Shown: in pieces, positions 11,281 to 22,194 of the stretch
Position numbering within the stretch: position 1 is the first letter of the stretch
How the letters are laid out: each line of letters opens with the position of its first letter
Source: Tipula vernalis
Taxonomy: Eukaryota; Arthropoda; Insecta; Diptera; Tipulidae
Reading direction: 5' to 3'
Assembly: GCA_958295665.1 (NCBI GenBank)
Contig: OY282558.1
Span: 335,083,106-335,147,105, forward strand
DNA: 64,000 nucleotides
Notes under the pieces: model-generated
Told to the model about the DNA's origin: nothing
What the model saw: only the letters and a program-made list of their open reading frames with translations
Database searches by the model: none
Position numbers and translations under genes: made by a program

Positions 11281-12115
11281 TTAAATGACATGTTCGAAAT
11301 GCTCTCCACCCTCTTGTAATCAAACAAGGCTCTCCCGATCACACTAGTTATTGTCCAACGCAATTGTTAGGGGTTGCCTCTTGTTTCTGCTGCAGCAGCG
11401 AAAATTCTTGCTGTCAGAAATAAAAATCCAGGGGCATATGATCAGGGGACCTTGGCAGCCAGGGTACAGGACCTCCTCTACCGATCTACGGTGGATAATT
11501 TTTATTCAAATGATCACGTCTCATCTTTGCAAAATGTGCTGGAGCTCCATCTAATTGTAGCTGCATTCGCCTTCTCCTCAACAATGGTGCTTTTTCCATG
11601 AGGAAAGACAACGTGATTCCTGAAAATTCTATTAATACGTGTTAATCAAGCCTGTTTGGTAGCAAGTAAGGTCCGATAAGTTAATCGTAAAATTGGCTCT
11701 GGAAAGCTGTCTCCCTTACGACGTGTGGGTTTTCGACGGCGTAAACATGGAGGTTTCTATAATTTGTTATACCCGCCCTGCTGAAAGTAGCTTCATCTGT
11801 CCACAATATTCTCCTTATAAAATTGACATCACTTCTTCGCTGTGAAATTATCCAGTTACAAAAAACTGATCCGGCACGATGGTTCACATCCCCTAGATGT
11901 TGAGCACGATGGAAGTGATAAGGAGTAATGCCTTCTTGGTCTTGATATGCCTAATCTTATCGACAGGCGACTGATACTTGTCGTAGGGTCAACGCGTATT
12001 AATCGTAATAAATCCTCTTCCAACGTGTATGTTAATGTTCACGCTGGACTCGTGTTGTTGTTGGAATAATCCTTGTTCGGCAATGCCACTACTTAGTATT
12101 TTGTGTCCTAATAAA
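11281..12115 (-). pseudogene. Tc1/mariner-superfamily transposase relic (DDE_3 type), frameshifted
   Basis: Read right to left, the fragments match a family of DDE transposases common in insects. First a helix-turn-helix piece with DPTTSISRLSIRLGISRP (about 11990), then GITPYHFHRAQHLG and NHRAGSVFCNWIISQR. The best piece is 11681-11887, with ILWTDEATFSRAG carrying the first catalytic Asp (WTDE) and the neighbouring ENPHVVRETAFQ. Later fragments include LIGPYLLPNRL, a WSSSTFCKDE block where the second Asp should be, and a final GGEHFEHVI near 11290, the usual C-terminus. Several frameshifts break it. Flanking AAAGTAGGG motifs near 11166 and, inverted, near 12155 could be remnants of terminal repeats. 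Confidence 0.75.
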
Positions 12116-12361
12116 GTTTTGATTTGGTTTTTCCACCTTTTTTTCACTATTTACCCTACTTTTTAGTAAAATGTCATTTACCTTGAGTATGGCACGCAGC
12201 CTTAATACAAAATTTAAAAAAATAAAAAAAGTAAAAAAACTTAAAACAAATAAAAATAAAATTGAGGTGCCCTTCTACGAACAGGGAATTTTGAGAAACT
12301 TTTTAGGCAAATTTATTATTTTGTATTTTTTATTTTATTTTTGATGTTTTAAATTTTCTGT

Positions 12362-12850
12362 CAGTCTGTCTGTGTCCTCTATACAGCCCAGATGGTTTAC
12401 CCAATCGAAATGAAACTTCAGATCTAAGGTTTTTTCATAAATTGGAAGGTCCCTGTGAATTTTAGTGCAAATCGGCTAAACAGAAGTGACCATTCCTTTG
12501 GGCCAGAAAATTTATTTTGCAAATGTCTCTTGTATATAAAATGATCCCAACAAAAAAGTAAAAAAAAAGAAGTGGTGTCTGTTGGTCTACATAATTATGT
12601 CTGACAGTTTTTAGCCCAGATGGTTTAACCAATCAAACTGCAACTTCATGTTTAAACTTTTTTCATAAATTTTGAGGTCCCAGCTCCAAGCTTCCGTGAA
12701 CCAGAAAATTTATTTTCCAAATGTCTCAAAAATATACAATTTACACAAAACATGAAAAAACTAAAAAATCAAAAAAAAATCTTAAGTTTGCAAGAAATTT
12801 GCATAATAATTTTCTCAAAATTCGTGTTGGCCACACCTCAAATTTTTTTT
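12362..12850 (-). repeat. Right arm(s) of the inverted repeat pair
   Basis: The reverse complement carries the AGGTGTGGCCAACAC, CAGATGGTTT and CAGACTGAC blocks of the arm at 8851-9240. The CAGCCCAGATGGTTTACCC block occurs at about 12395 and again, more diverged, at about 12613, so the right side holds two partial copies in tandem. Confidence 0.6.
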
Positions 12851-13209
12851 TGTTGTCTATGAAAATTTAATAGTTGTGGGACCAAATTTCTAAATAAACA
12901 GAATGTAGAATCAAATTGTTTATAATCCGTTAAATGATTTTTCTATAGATTTAAAATGTAATTTCATGTGAAAATGCCTAAAAATTATTTATTGTAAAAT
13001 GAAAAAGACTTTAGCTTAGAATGAAGGTAGGTATGAGTCTCAAAATTTGCACATCCTGTTCTCTTGAGGTATTCTCCATATTCAAATGAAGGGGTGCATG
13101 TTTAAAAAAGCTTTGGCGGGTTTCTTGTTTCTAGTATGCAAATTTTCAGGCTTATAGGTTCATTCTAGTCTAAAGAAACATAACGTAGAGTGTGTTAAAA
13201 AAGTAGTTT

Positions 13210-13665
13210 TTTTACCTACAGCATAATATTTTCGTCTCCATTGCGTTATCCAGGTTTTCTTGTCGCTCGATACATTCAGATGACGTTCGAACCAAAGAGG
13301 TTAAATTTCATTTCATTACTAAATAAACATTTTTCCAATCATTTAAAGACCATTTTTTATGATGCATAGCCCATTCCCATTGGGTAATTTTTTTATGTTT
13401 CATTGAAATAAACGGCTTCTTACGGGCTATTCTTGAACTCTATCCGGCTGCTTTTATCCGATTCCACATAGTTTATGGAGAAATTTTAATTTCAAGTTTA
13501 TTTTTTATTTACGACGCAATTTTAGGTGCTGATTCTGCTTTATTTATCTTAATTTGGCAGATAATATTACGGTTGTTGCTTGTTGTGTTTTTTTCGGTGG
13601 GCTGCGATTCGCGCAACAACCAGTGTATTTCCATTTTTGTTTTGGATATTTTATCATAACCAAAA
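13210..13665 (-). pseudogene. Tc1-like transposase fragment
   Basis: On the minus strand the phrases ESAPKIAS, then IKNKLEIKISP, then MWNRIKAAG, then SSRIARKKPFISMKHKK, then AMHHKKWSLNDWKN, then KFNLFGSNV appear in the order of a Tc1 transposase, covering the second helix-turn-helix and the approach to the first catalytic Asp. Stops and frameshifts fall between them and the Asp-containing SDE motif is lost. N-terminal and C-terminal thirds are absent. Confidence 0.7.
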
Positions 13666-13787
13666 CCTTCTTGATATAAGGATAGGTATATGATATTATT
13701 TCGTTGATCGATATTAAATTCGGGTTTTCGCCATAATTGTTCAACAATTACTAATAATCCTTCTCGTTTGTTCTCGGAAAATACATT

Positions 13788-14309
13788 TTGTGGGGAATCA
13801 TAATTGACAGATTACTATTTTATTTTACAAACAACAGTGAAATTCTTTTATTTAATAGTTTGAAATTCGCAGAGTATAAATACTTTGTTTGGCGCATTTT
13901 CGGTACGTTTCAAAATGAATTTTTTTATTTGCGTAAATTAGCAATAAAATATCAAAACTTAATTCCTCTCTATAAAACAGAGGAACTTAGTTAACTTCAA
14001 TAAACCGATAAAAATTATTTTCGGAAAACATTTCATTTAAAACCAATTTTTTCGCAATTGCACGACATGTTTTCAACCGCATAATTATTTGTGTGATACA
14101 CTGTATTACATGCGCGAGAAAATGATAGTTTGAGTGAACTGTCGATCCTACCTTGCTAACTCGTAGTAGGTATCATGAACAAAATGTTCAATTCATACCA
14201 CACACAAACAGAATATACAAACAGCCTAAAATCACTTATGTATGCGAAGAAAATAATAACTTCTTCATTTTCTGTTTGTATTATCACTGGTTCGCATTCA
14301 ATTTGGGTT
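13788..14309. other. No supported gene
   Basis: A 68-codon open frame at 13788-13994 has no recognisable motif and no coding-like composition. The rest is AT-rich with no repeat ends. Confidence 0.4.
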
Positions 14310-14420
14310 TATTGAATGATCTAGCATTCCTATTTGTTGAAAAATTAGTAGGCTCTCAATTTGCTCTTCAGCAAAACAACGCTCCAATACACAAGAAGCA
14401 TCATAGAACATAATTAGTTG
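14310..14420 (+). pseudogene. Short Tc1-like transposase scrap
   Basis: The end of an open frame (14153-14413) reads FALQQNNAPIHKKHHRT, resembling the Tc1 motif around the second catalytic Asp (QQDNAPIH), with Asp replaced by Asn. No other parts of the transposase could be followed on either side with confidence. Confidence 0.45.
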
Positions 14421-15006
14421 CCTGGGCCAAATAAGACTTTCGATTTATGCTTGCGGGGATTTAAATGAAAGCGGAAGATATTCGCAGTCTAGCAAGACCA
14501 AAGGCTTATAATGGGGTGCTAATAAAACCGTGATTTTATGAACAAATTTTTGCACCACTTCCGAGACGTGCTAGAGACGTAATAAAAATGTTCCAATCGT
14601 TCACAAATTATAAGTCTAAATCACTATTTAATTAATCAAAAAGAATTTTAAATTTAATTGATTTACTCATTATTCTTAAATTTTTCTGCATATTACAACC
14701 ACTTATGCATCAAAAATAGGCATCACAAATACTTTTGCATCAAGTTTAATTGAATTTATTTGCATTACAGTTACGAATTTATTTATGAAATTTATATCAC
14801 AATTACTAATGAATCGGATAGCATATACCTACGATCATTTTGGTTTTTTGTTTCTTTCACACTAGCACTAAAAATTTAAGCTTAAAATTTTAACAGTTTC
14901 ATTTTCATTTAATAGTCAAAAGCTTAAAACCATCAGAGTAGTAAACATTCATCATAAAAAAAAATATTTTCGTTACTGCTAATTATAATTTGAAAAGCTA
15001 GTTAAT

Positions 15007-15897
15007 ATGGTACCGCGAAAACATTTGTGCCTTAGTGTTACACAAACACTCGCCTTAATAGCAGACGTATACAAAGGAATGCGCAAAAACAGAAGCTGCT
15101 ACAAAATTTGGGATACCACAAAGTACCGTATCCACCATATTAAAAAATCGAGAAAAACTACTAAATGTTAGTGCGTATAATTTAACGAAAACTAAAAAAC
15201 GAAATAAAGTGTGTAAATATCAGCTCGATAGCGCAATTCTTGCGTGGCTGCATCAAGTTCGTGACCAAAATATACCAGTAGGTAGCCCTTTAATCAGACG
15301 GAAAGCCCTGGAATTTACGAAAACGCTCAACATTCCTGATATTAATGCGAGCAGTGTGGTTGGTTGGATAAGTTCAAATATATAAAAATTAAAGTTCGCG
15401 TGGCAAACGGAGCAAGAATCGTATTACGTGTCTTGCAGGATCTAATATGTCCGGATCAGAAAAAATCATATTCTTGGTAATATGGAAAAGTAAAAATCCA
15501 AGATCGGTGCGCAACGCTATTGAGATGCACGGTGAAGTTTCTGATGAAATCCATTACTGTAATTACAAGATAGAGCAATTTTTGAATCAACGAACATTAT
15601 GTACTAAGACAAACATAAACGATTTTTTCCATCAAACAAACTTGGTTCAATTGATTCTCATTTGCAGCTATTAGTTGTTCCAATAGGAATACCTATTCGT
15701 AATGAAGTGTTAAGTTTTAATTTTGCTATATTTTGTAATGAAATAAGTTATTTTATTTTAAAAAAGAATTTATTTAACAAATATACCCAAAATTGAAATG
15801 AATTTGGTTGGTTTAATTTCTTCTAACTTCTATATTTCGAATTTTCTCTAAATCGAAAAAAAAAGTTTGGCGAATGGTGCTTATGGAAGTTTTACTG
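15007..15897 (+). pseudogene. Tigger/pogo-type transposase relic with one terminal repeat
   Basis: The start ATG at 15007 gives MVPRKHLCLSVTQTLALIAD. After a frameshift comes TEAATKFGIPQSTVSTILKN (psq/CENP-B N-terminal helix-turn-helix), then a CENP-B-type DNA-binding part with DSAILAWLHQVRDQNIPV and LEFTKTLNIPDINASSVVGW, ending at a stop near 15385. From about 15408 the frame resumes at NRITCLAGSNMSGSEK and FLVIWKSKNPR, the start of the DDE core after the first Asp. The segment between, which should carry the first catalytic Asp, is deleted. The right end, reverse complemented, reads CAGTAAAACTTCCATAAGCA and is followed by TA at 15898-15899, as in pogo elements. The left terminal repeat was not found. 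Confidence 0.75.
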
Positions 15898-15899
15898 TA

Positions 15900-17390
15900 T
15901 TCAATCAAATTTGAAACATAATTTATAATGAACTCCAAAAAGTCTTAAAACTTGGAGGCGAGAAATCAAATTTTTTTGAATTTGGACTGTCTTTTTTGGA
16001 GTTATAATTATTCATTAACTAAAACATCTTTATGTATTAGGTTGTGACGTCTTATTTGTATTGGAACTACATTAGGTCATAATAATACATTTGCTTGATT
16101 TATTTTAGGAGGCTGAACTTTGCATATCTAAATAAACATAACATAAGCTTTGAGATTAATTCCGCACCCGTTGAGTAATTGAAGGATCTAAACTTTTTTA
16201 TAAACGTATTCATACCATAAAGTTGAAATTTAATTTAAAATTTTTATTGAGGCCTACGATAAAGTTAGGTTTTATTATGATTGACAAACCACCAACACAT
16301 TTTACTAAAATACACCCAAATTGCTTGATGATAGAACAACAAAGTTAAAACAAAAGTCATTATATGTACGTATCTAAAACAAAATAAAAAGCCATAACAC
16401 TATTTTAAGTCTTTAATTATACGAATATGTAGATTTTCGGTTGTCTCGATTTCTACCTCTATAGATTAACTTTTATATTTTGCTGTTTTTACGATTAAAA
16501 CAATATAAAGCAATATAAAATAAAATACATAGGTGCGTATTAAATAATTCAATATCAAATTGTTTTCTGTTTGTAATTAGACGATATGATATTTACAAGG
16601 CTTAAGAAAACTTTAATCTGTTTTATACTTTTAAAATCCTACACAATTTTTGTACAGATATGCTTAAGAATAATTTATCCTCGTACATTATATTTATTAC
16701 GGTTGAGCTAAGTAGTTGTCTAAAATTTTTGTAATAAATCAAAATTTATGTTTGCAGTTTTGTTCCGTAGGAATCTTGTTTTTTTAATAACAGCTACTTA
16801 TATTAAATATTGTAAAATAAAATAGGATGAAACCGCATTTTCTAAACGTTAAAACCATTTTATATTTTTCTTATCTATTCATTTTCTTTTCCATTAGCTT
16901 TAAGTTTATATGTATACGTAGATGTATTGCAATGTGTAAGAAGACAATTTAAAAATTGCATATAATACCTAAGAAATCTCTTATCAATTTATGCAAGTTT
17001 TTTGTTTTTGTTTCATTGCGAAATATTACGATAGTTAAAATATTAAATTCAAACTATGTCACACAAACTTTAAGTACATATGTACAGTGCTGGGGGAAAA
17101 AAAATTGGCTAAACATATTTTATTACAAATTGGGTTTTTTTGTTTCCTGTTAAAATTACAAAACTTTTGAAAGCAATTGACTTATTGTTTTATTTTAAAT
17201 ACATTTATGACAGAATTTAAAAAGAAAAAAAAATTTACCTACTGTTTAGGGGGAAAAATCGAAAAAATGCCAAAATATTCAAAGTACCCTATTTGGAACT
17301 TAACTGGAAGTAGTGAATTAAAGTAAATACTTTTTTTTGCTGTCGCAAGTGTTGTGCAAAAACATTGGTTTAACAATTAGTTTACTTTTA
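15900..17390. other. AT-rich stretch, no gene seen
   Basis: Roughly 1.5 kb of AT-rich sequence with poly(A) and poly(T) runs. No exon, terminal repeat or transposase fragment was recognised. Confidence 0.5.
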
Positions 17391-17394
17391 CGCC

Positions 17395-17575
17395 TACTTC
17401 ATAGGACGAAAGACTGGACCTTTAACTGGCAAACGAATATCATCCAGCTTAGTGAGAAGAAGACTGGTTAAAGCTGGCTTGCAACCACTTCAAACAGTCC
17501 AGAAGCCAGATTTCGCAATACGAGTCAAACAAAAACAGTTAAAAACAATTTGCTGTGAGCCTAGGAGCACCCTTC
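17395..17575 (+). pseudogene. Tc1-like transposase helix-turn-helix scrap
   Basis: One frame gives GRKTGPLTGKRISSSLVRRR followed by LVKAGLQPLQTVQKP and a Lys/Arg-rich tail, matching the second helix-turn-helix and linker of Tc1 transposases (SxSTVRRRLxxAGL...KKP). Frame and similarity are lost after about 17575. It ends about 100 bp before the Harbinger element. Confidence 0.55.
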
Positions 17576-17989
17576 TTGGACTCAGTAGATGTGGAATAAC
17601 TTGAATTTATTTGATCAATCCAAATCGCACGAAGAAAACCATAAGAGAGGCTTACCAACGTAAACAGTACTTAGGCTGCGGCCAGAATGCGATAGAAGCG
17701 ATTTTTAGAGCTGGATAAAAGTAAAAAAGTAATGTGTTCAGTGTATAACATTTGATTATATTTTAGAAAAAATTACACCTGCAATTTCAAGAAATTGGAC
17801 TAATTTTGTTAAAGCGCCAATATTACCTTGTGAGCGGCTTATTGTGACTATAAGGTAAATAAAAAAAAGGGTAATTTCACAACAAAAAATTAGATTTATT
17901 TCATGAGAAAATATTAAAAAAAAATTCAATTGTGTTCTGGTAAGTACTACTTTGTGACAATAATCATTAAACGCCACGTTCTGTATTAT

Positions 17990-18718
17990 TCGGCATGTTC
18001 GTGGTTTCATCAATGTCAAGTGTATTTCGATAATGCGGTGCAGGAACAATTGTTGGCTCCTCATCTTGTATAATTTAAAACACAGTTGACGATGAAAAAT
18101 TCTGCATATTCGGAACTGAATTTGTACAGTCAGAATAATCACTTATAGGAGAAGTAATTGGAATGGAATATCGTGATGAAGAATTCGAGAAAATTTGTGG
18201 TGTTGGTGAATTCTCGTATACGTGCTTGTATATAACTTTTTGAATTTCCATTACAACATTGTTTTTTTTTCATACAATTCCAGTTTTCGTTTCTCAATAT
18301 TAATATTTCTCCTTGATAATTATTTTTGTCGTTTGCATTTTTGTTAAACTTCTTCTTTTTCGAAACTTTAAAATTATTATTTTCAAGAGTGGGAAATGGA
18401 GTTTCAGTATTTGAAAAAAGGAAATCTGTACCTTCTAATGATGCGTTGGCATCCGTGTCGTCTAGAATATATACATTTTGTTCCTGCTCTGATGTTAAGT
18501 TGATTTCGTTTATTAACGGTTTATTTTTTCTTTTTAAATTCCCAGTCCCGGCACGACATTTCATTTGGTCCTTTAAGAAAAACATTAATTTGAAGTATGG
18601 CCAACTTGAAAACGCTTCATCACAGCACGCCTCATCTCTAGATCGTCCAATTGGATTTTTTTGAGTTTGGTTCTGAACTGATCCCTCAAATTTTTCCATT
18701 TCTTTTTTAAAATGTCGC
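17990..18718 (-). pseudogene. Harbinger MADF/Myb-like partner protein, frameshifted
   Basis: Reading leftwards, a splice acceptor (CTTTTATTTTCCAG) is followed at 18718 by GDILKKKWKNLRDQFRTKLK, the middle of a MADF domain. Similarity then shifts frame to SSWPYFKLMFFLKDQM, the end of the domain. The same frame continues through a Lys/Asn/Glu-rich region (18139 onward) with NVYILDDTDANASLEG and VSKKKKFNKNANDKN. A C-terminal piece in yet another frame has DEEPTIVPAPHYRNTLDID. In Harbinger elements this protein binds the terminal DNA and brings the nuclease to it. The upstream exon holding the start of MADF was not found, presumably deleted. Confidence 0.75.
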
Positions 18719-18778
18719 CTGGAAAATAAAAGCAAATTTTTTTTGTATAATTGAAAAATAAGTAACTAATTAAATTTA

Positions 18779-19570
18779 TGTGTTTGTGGGTTTCTTGCAA
18801 CTGGGGCATCTTTCAGATCACTTTCATTTACATTTAGAATTGGTAAATCAACTATTGCAGACATAGTAGCAGAAACATGTGAAGCTCTTTGGGTAGTGCT
18901 CCAGCCATTACATATGCCGGAACCAACGAAAATACATTTCAAAAATGTAGCTGACGATTTCTGGAATATTTGGAATTTCCCGAATTGATGGTAAACACAT
19001 TCATGCTCGATGTCCAGCGCATTCAGGGACTCTGTTCTATAATTATAAAAAATTCTTTTCAATTGTTCTTCAAGCCGTGGCAGGTGCTAGATACACATTT
19101 TTAATTATAGAAGTTGGAGGGTTTGGAAAACAAAGCGATGGAGGAACATTTAGCTCATCGCAACTAAATAAAATCTTGAGTTCCAACGATTTAGCGCTTC
19201 CACCTAATGCTTCTTTACCCAGAACATCTATCAAAATGCCATACGTTTTTATCGAAAGGCTTCTCAGACCGTAACCTGGAATAAACTGCAGTTCAGAAAA
19301 TTAATATTTTAATGCACGCCTTTCGCGAGCAAGGAAATATGTTGAATGTGCGTTTGGGATAATTAATTCTAAATGGCGAATTTTATGGAAACCCATCGAA
19401 AGAGCTCCGAAATTAGCAGAACAAATTGTAAAAAGCATATGTATTTTGCACAACACGATAATACATAAAGAAGATTCAGAAATTCATTTAAAAAAAGCTG
19501 AAGAATTTATAACAGGAGCTGTTTCATCTGGCAATAAAATATCAAAAAACATGCTCGGTTCGTTAGAGAA
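18779..19570 (+). pseudogene. Harbinger (HARBI1-like) transposase, catalytic residue lost
   Basis: Segment 1 (18779-18985): GFLATGASFRSLSFTFRIGK then MPEPTKIHFKNVADDFWNIW and NFPN. Segment 2 (from 18984, other frame): IDGKHIHARCPAHSG with the first catalytic Asp, FYNYKKFFSIVLQAVAGARY and FGKQSDGGTFSSSQLN, up to MPYVFIERLLRP. Segment 3 (from about 19318): LSRARKYVECAFGI with the final Glu, then LAEQIVKSICILHNTIIHKE. The family normally has a CIGA block before IDGKH and a GDEAFPL block after YVF. Both are missing here, and the second carries the middle catalytic Asp. The protein was already a dead nuclease apart from the frameshifts. The N-terminal region is also absent. Confidence 0.85.
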
Positions 19571-20194
19571 AAGTTCCGTTCTTTTGTTTGTCTTAACAAA
19601 ATTAATAATTTTAATAAAAATTAAAAAAAACATTTATTTGTGTATACCTACTTTCCACGTTAAAATCTTTGGAAATTTCAGCCCAATTTTTTTCTACAAC
19701 AATCCTGTTGGAGTAATGTTTGCTTTTTTGATCCCATAACGGGATTCTTTTATATACCTCACTTATTAATTGTTCATTATCAATCATTTTATTTAACTGA
19801 TTACAATTTTTTATTTAATAATCTAAGTATTATTAATAATTAATATGTATTATTATTAGCAACTTTTAAAATAATTCCAAAAAAAAAAAAAAATAAAATT
19901 AATGTTTACGATTTTACAACACTATGCAAAATGTCTATAATCTCGCGCGAGAACGAGCGACAAAACTCAACATGTTTAGTTTTATCTCTTTCTAGCTTTC
20001 AATCTCGCATTCACTCGCCCCTCATATCGCTTTAACTGCGGACAGTTCTATTTAAATATACGTGTGCAGTTTTGTCGCACGCAATCGCTTCTCGCATCGC
20101 TTCTCGCCCCGCATCGCTTATCGCGTGCACTCTGGCCGCAGCCTTAGTCTCAGAATTCGGTGCCTACTTCTAGAGAAAAATAATTTTAAAACTT

Positions 20195-20600
20195 TTATCC
20201 ACTTTTGATATATAATAGCCCGATAACTATGCTGATTTCAAATAAAGAAAATGTGAAATAACCCATTGTTATTGTATAACCCACGCTGCTATGGGCAACG
20301 TGAGTTATATTTTGTATAACAAAATTTTGAGTAGTCATTGGAAAATTATTCGTAGCCAAATTGAATGAAAAAACTATATTCAATTGTAAAAAGTAGTCAA
20401 AGTAATGTACACCGTGACAGTTTAAAGAACGGTCACTATTATCAGAACTATCTTGATGTAAATAGAGCCGAGCCGGCATGTGAAAAATGAACTTAAAATA
20501 AGGGATATAGAAATACCAAAAATTCATTTATTTTCATAGAGTTTGTATGAAAAAAACGAGATTTCGATTGACGAAAAAATATGAATTAAAAGTTTAACCC
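20195..20600 (-). repeat. Dispersed repeat family R3, copy A (3' portion)
   Basis: On the minus strand this contains TTTTTTCATACAAACTCTAT, ACATGCCGGCTCTATT, GTGACCGTTCTTTAAACTG, CAACGTGAGTTATA (inverted within the copy) and a terminal GGGCTATTATATATCAAAAG. The same blocks occur in the same order on the plus strand at 46820-47000 and 63690-63950. The 110-codon frame inside is not supported as a gene. Confidence 0.7.
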
Positions 20601-20820
20601 AGTTAAATAATTTTTTCTAGCATCGCTATAAAACAACTCAATTAGAGATTTCAAATTAATCGATTTTAGAATAATCGGTTAGTCGATTACTTTTTTACTA
20701 ACTAATCGGTGGTACTTGTCTGTTAATTCACTCCAAATCGCTTCTACTAGTAGTTCTACCACAAATGTTTCAAATTATGTTGTGGTTGGCTTAATTCATT
20801 GGCTTAGTATAGTAGCTAGT

Positions 20821-21067
20821 TTTTTTATTCGCTCCGGATAGCTGCTATCGAGAGCTGTCATATAAAATGTGGCTCCCGATAGCGCTCCGATAAATAGGTA
20901 GAGCCAAATATTTTTTATATCAAGTTTTCGCTTAACAATTGAATTAAAAATGATAGTTTGATGTTAAATAAATTTAGTTTACCAACAAATAGCGCGCCAA
21001 ATTTAAATTTAGGTATAGAAAAATGACGGTTCTCGATAGCAGCTATCGGGAGCGAATAAAAAAACAC
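20821..21067. mobile_element. 247-bp MITE with AGCTAGT duplication
   Basis: Terminal inverted repeats: left TTTTTTATTCGCTCCGGATA, then GCTGCTATCGAGAGCTGTCA. The reverse complement of the right end shares TTTATTCGCTCCCGATAGC, then TGCTATCGAGAACCGTCA. The 7-bp AGCTAGT occurs immediately outside each end (20814-20820 and 21068-21074), compatible with an 8-bp hAT-type duplication that has lost one base. Non-coding. Confidence 0.75.
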
Positions 21068-21299
21068 AGCTAGTATCGACGAATCGACGAATGCGGATTT
21101 AATTCTTCGTTAATGCTTCGTCAACCTTGGAGACATAGATCAAAGAAATTGTATCGCTCGTATCGCTTCTTCTGATAGATGTACCACAAATGTTTCAAGT
21201 GACGACAAAAGTCTAAAAATGATTAAATTTAAATTTAAATGAATAAATGATTTCTGTAAGAAATAAAAATAAAATATTTGGGATGAATAAACAGACAAG

Positions 21300-22055
21300 T
21301 ACCTAATCGGTTAATCGTTTATAATCGGTTATTTGAAATATTCAAACATTTACAAATGTTCTTTTCAAAAAAGTGAAGTCTCAAAAAGAGTAGGTACTAA
21401 AACAATAGAATAATTGTATACCACAATTCAAATTTAATCTTTATTGAAGTACATTTTTAAAAAACAAGAGATTCAAACGATTTCTAATTTTGGTCGTAAC
21501 ATTTCATGAAATAGAAAAGGCTCGTTCACTTTTTGTAGAAGTTGGTTGAATGGTCAATAGGGATGATAAAGATTTTCTAATTGTTTGCTTCTTTGATAAG
21601 TTCCTTTGTTTTTAACTCAGTTTATGTCGATTATGCATATAAACCTGAGTAAACCTAGGTTAACTCTATCTATCATGGAAACATGGTAATATGCGTATTT
21701 TATCTTTGTGTGAGATTCGATACGTAAACGACACATATAGTATTTTTGTTATGTCACAAATAAATTTAGATTTACTACTCATATAAAAACAAAGCAAATA
21801 AACAAATCACGTTTTAGTATTCCCGTTATCTCTTTTAGAAAAAGGGAATCGGGCACTTTAAATACATATACCTTGCAAAAATACAAACAAAGCATATATT
21901 AGTATGGAGATTTTTATTTTTTTAAAGCATTCTATAAAAAAATTTCGGTGAAGAGATAATCGGAGATAATCGTGAAAATAATCGATTATAATCGATTAAT
22001 CGTAAGCATAGGAAAAATAACGATTATCGATTAACCGATTAATCGGAATGAAATT
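21300..22055. repeat. AATCG/CGATT motif-rich region
   Basis: The motifs TAATCGGTTAATCG, AATCGATTATAATCGATTAA and TTATCGATTAACCGATTAAT cluster at 21305-21340 and 21955-22050, with further copies at 20655-20710 on the other side of the MITE. They look like clustered ends of an older element split by the MITE insertion. No coding capacity. Confidence 0.4.
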
Positions 22056-22194
22056 TCTAAACTCAATGTCTTACTCATTTAAAACACAGGTTCTCAAATT
22101 TCCTGATTTTCCAGCAATAATCAAAAGAAAATAAGGGAATTTAAAATTAAAAAACATTCTACAATAATAACAATATGTATTAAAAAAACAAAAT

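Larger units (their letters stand above)
17674..20143. mobile_element. PIF/Harbinger element with TTA duplication
   Basis: The left end GGCTGCGGCCAGAATGCGA and right end (reverse complement GGCTGCGGCCAGAGTGC) form terminal inverted repeats. The trinucleotide TTA lies directly outside both (17671-17673 and 20144-20146), the 3-bp target duplication diagnostic of PIF/Harbinger. The element is 2470 bp and carries the two genes of that superfamily: a MADF-type DNA-binding protein on the minus strand and a HARBI1-like nuclease on the plus strand. The right subterminal region (about 19940-20125) is rich in repeated CGCTTCTCGC/CTCGC motifs and their inverses, plausible transposase binding sites. Both genes are broken. 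Confidence 0.9.

Noticed and set aside
18326..18664. 112-codon plus-strand frame in the Harbinger element
   Set aside because: Antisense shadow of the MADF partner gene, which has recognisable motifs on the minus strand.
20195..20527. 110-codon minus-strand open frame
   Set aside because: It lies entirely inside a dispersed repeat whose other copies (46.8 and 63.7 kb) do not keep the frame. No motif.
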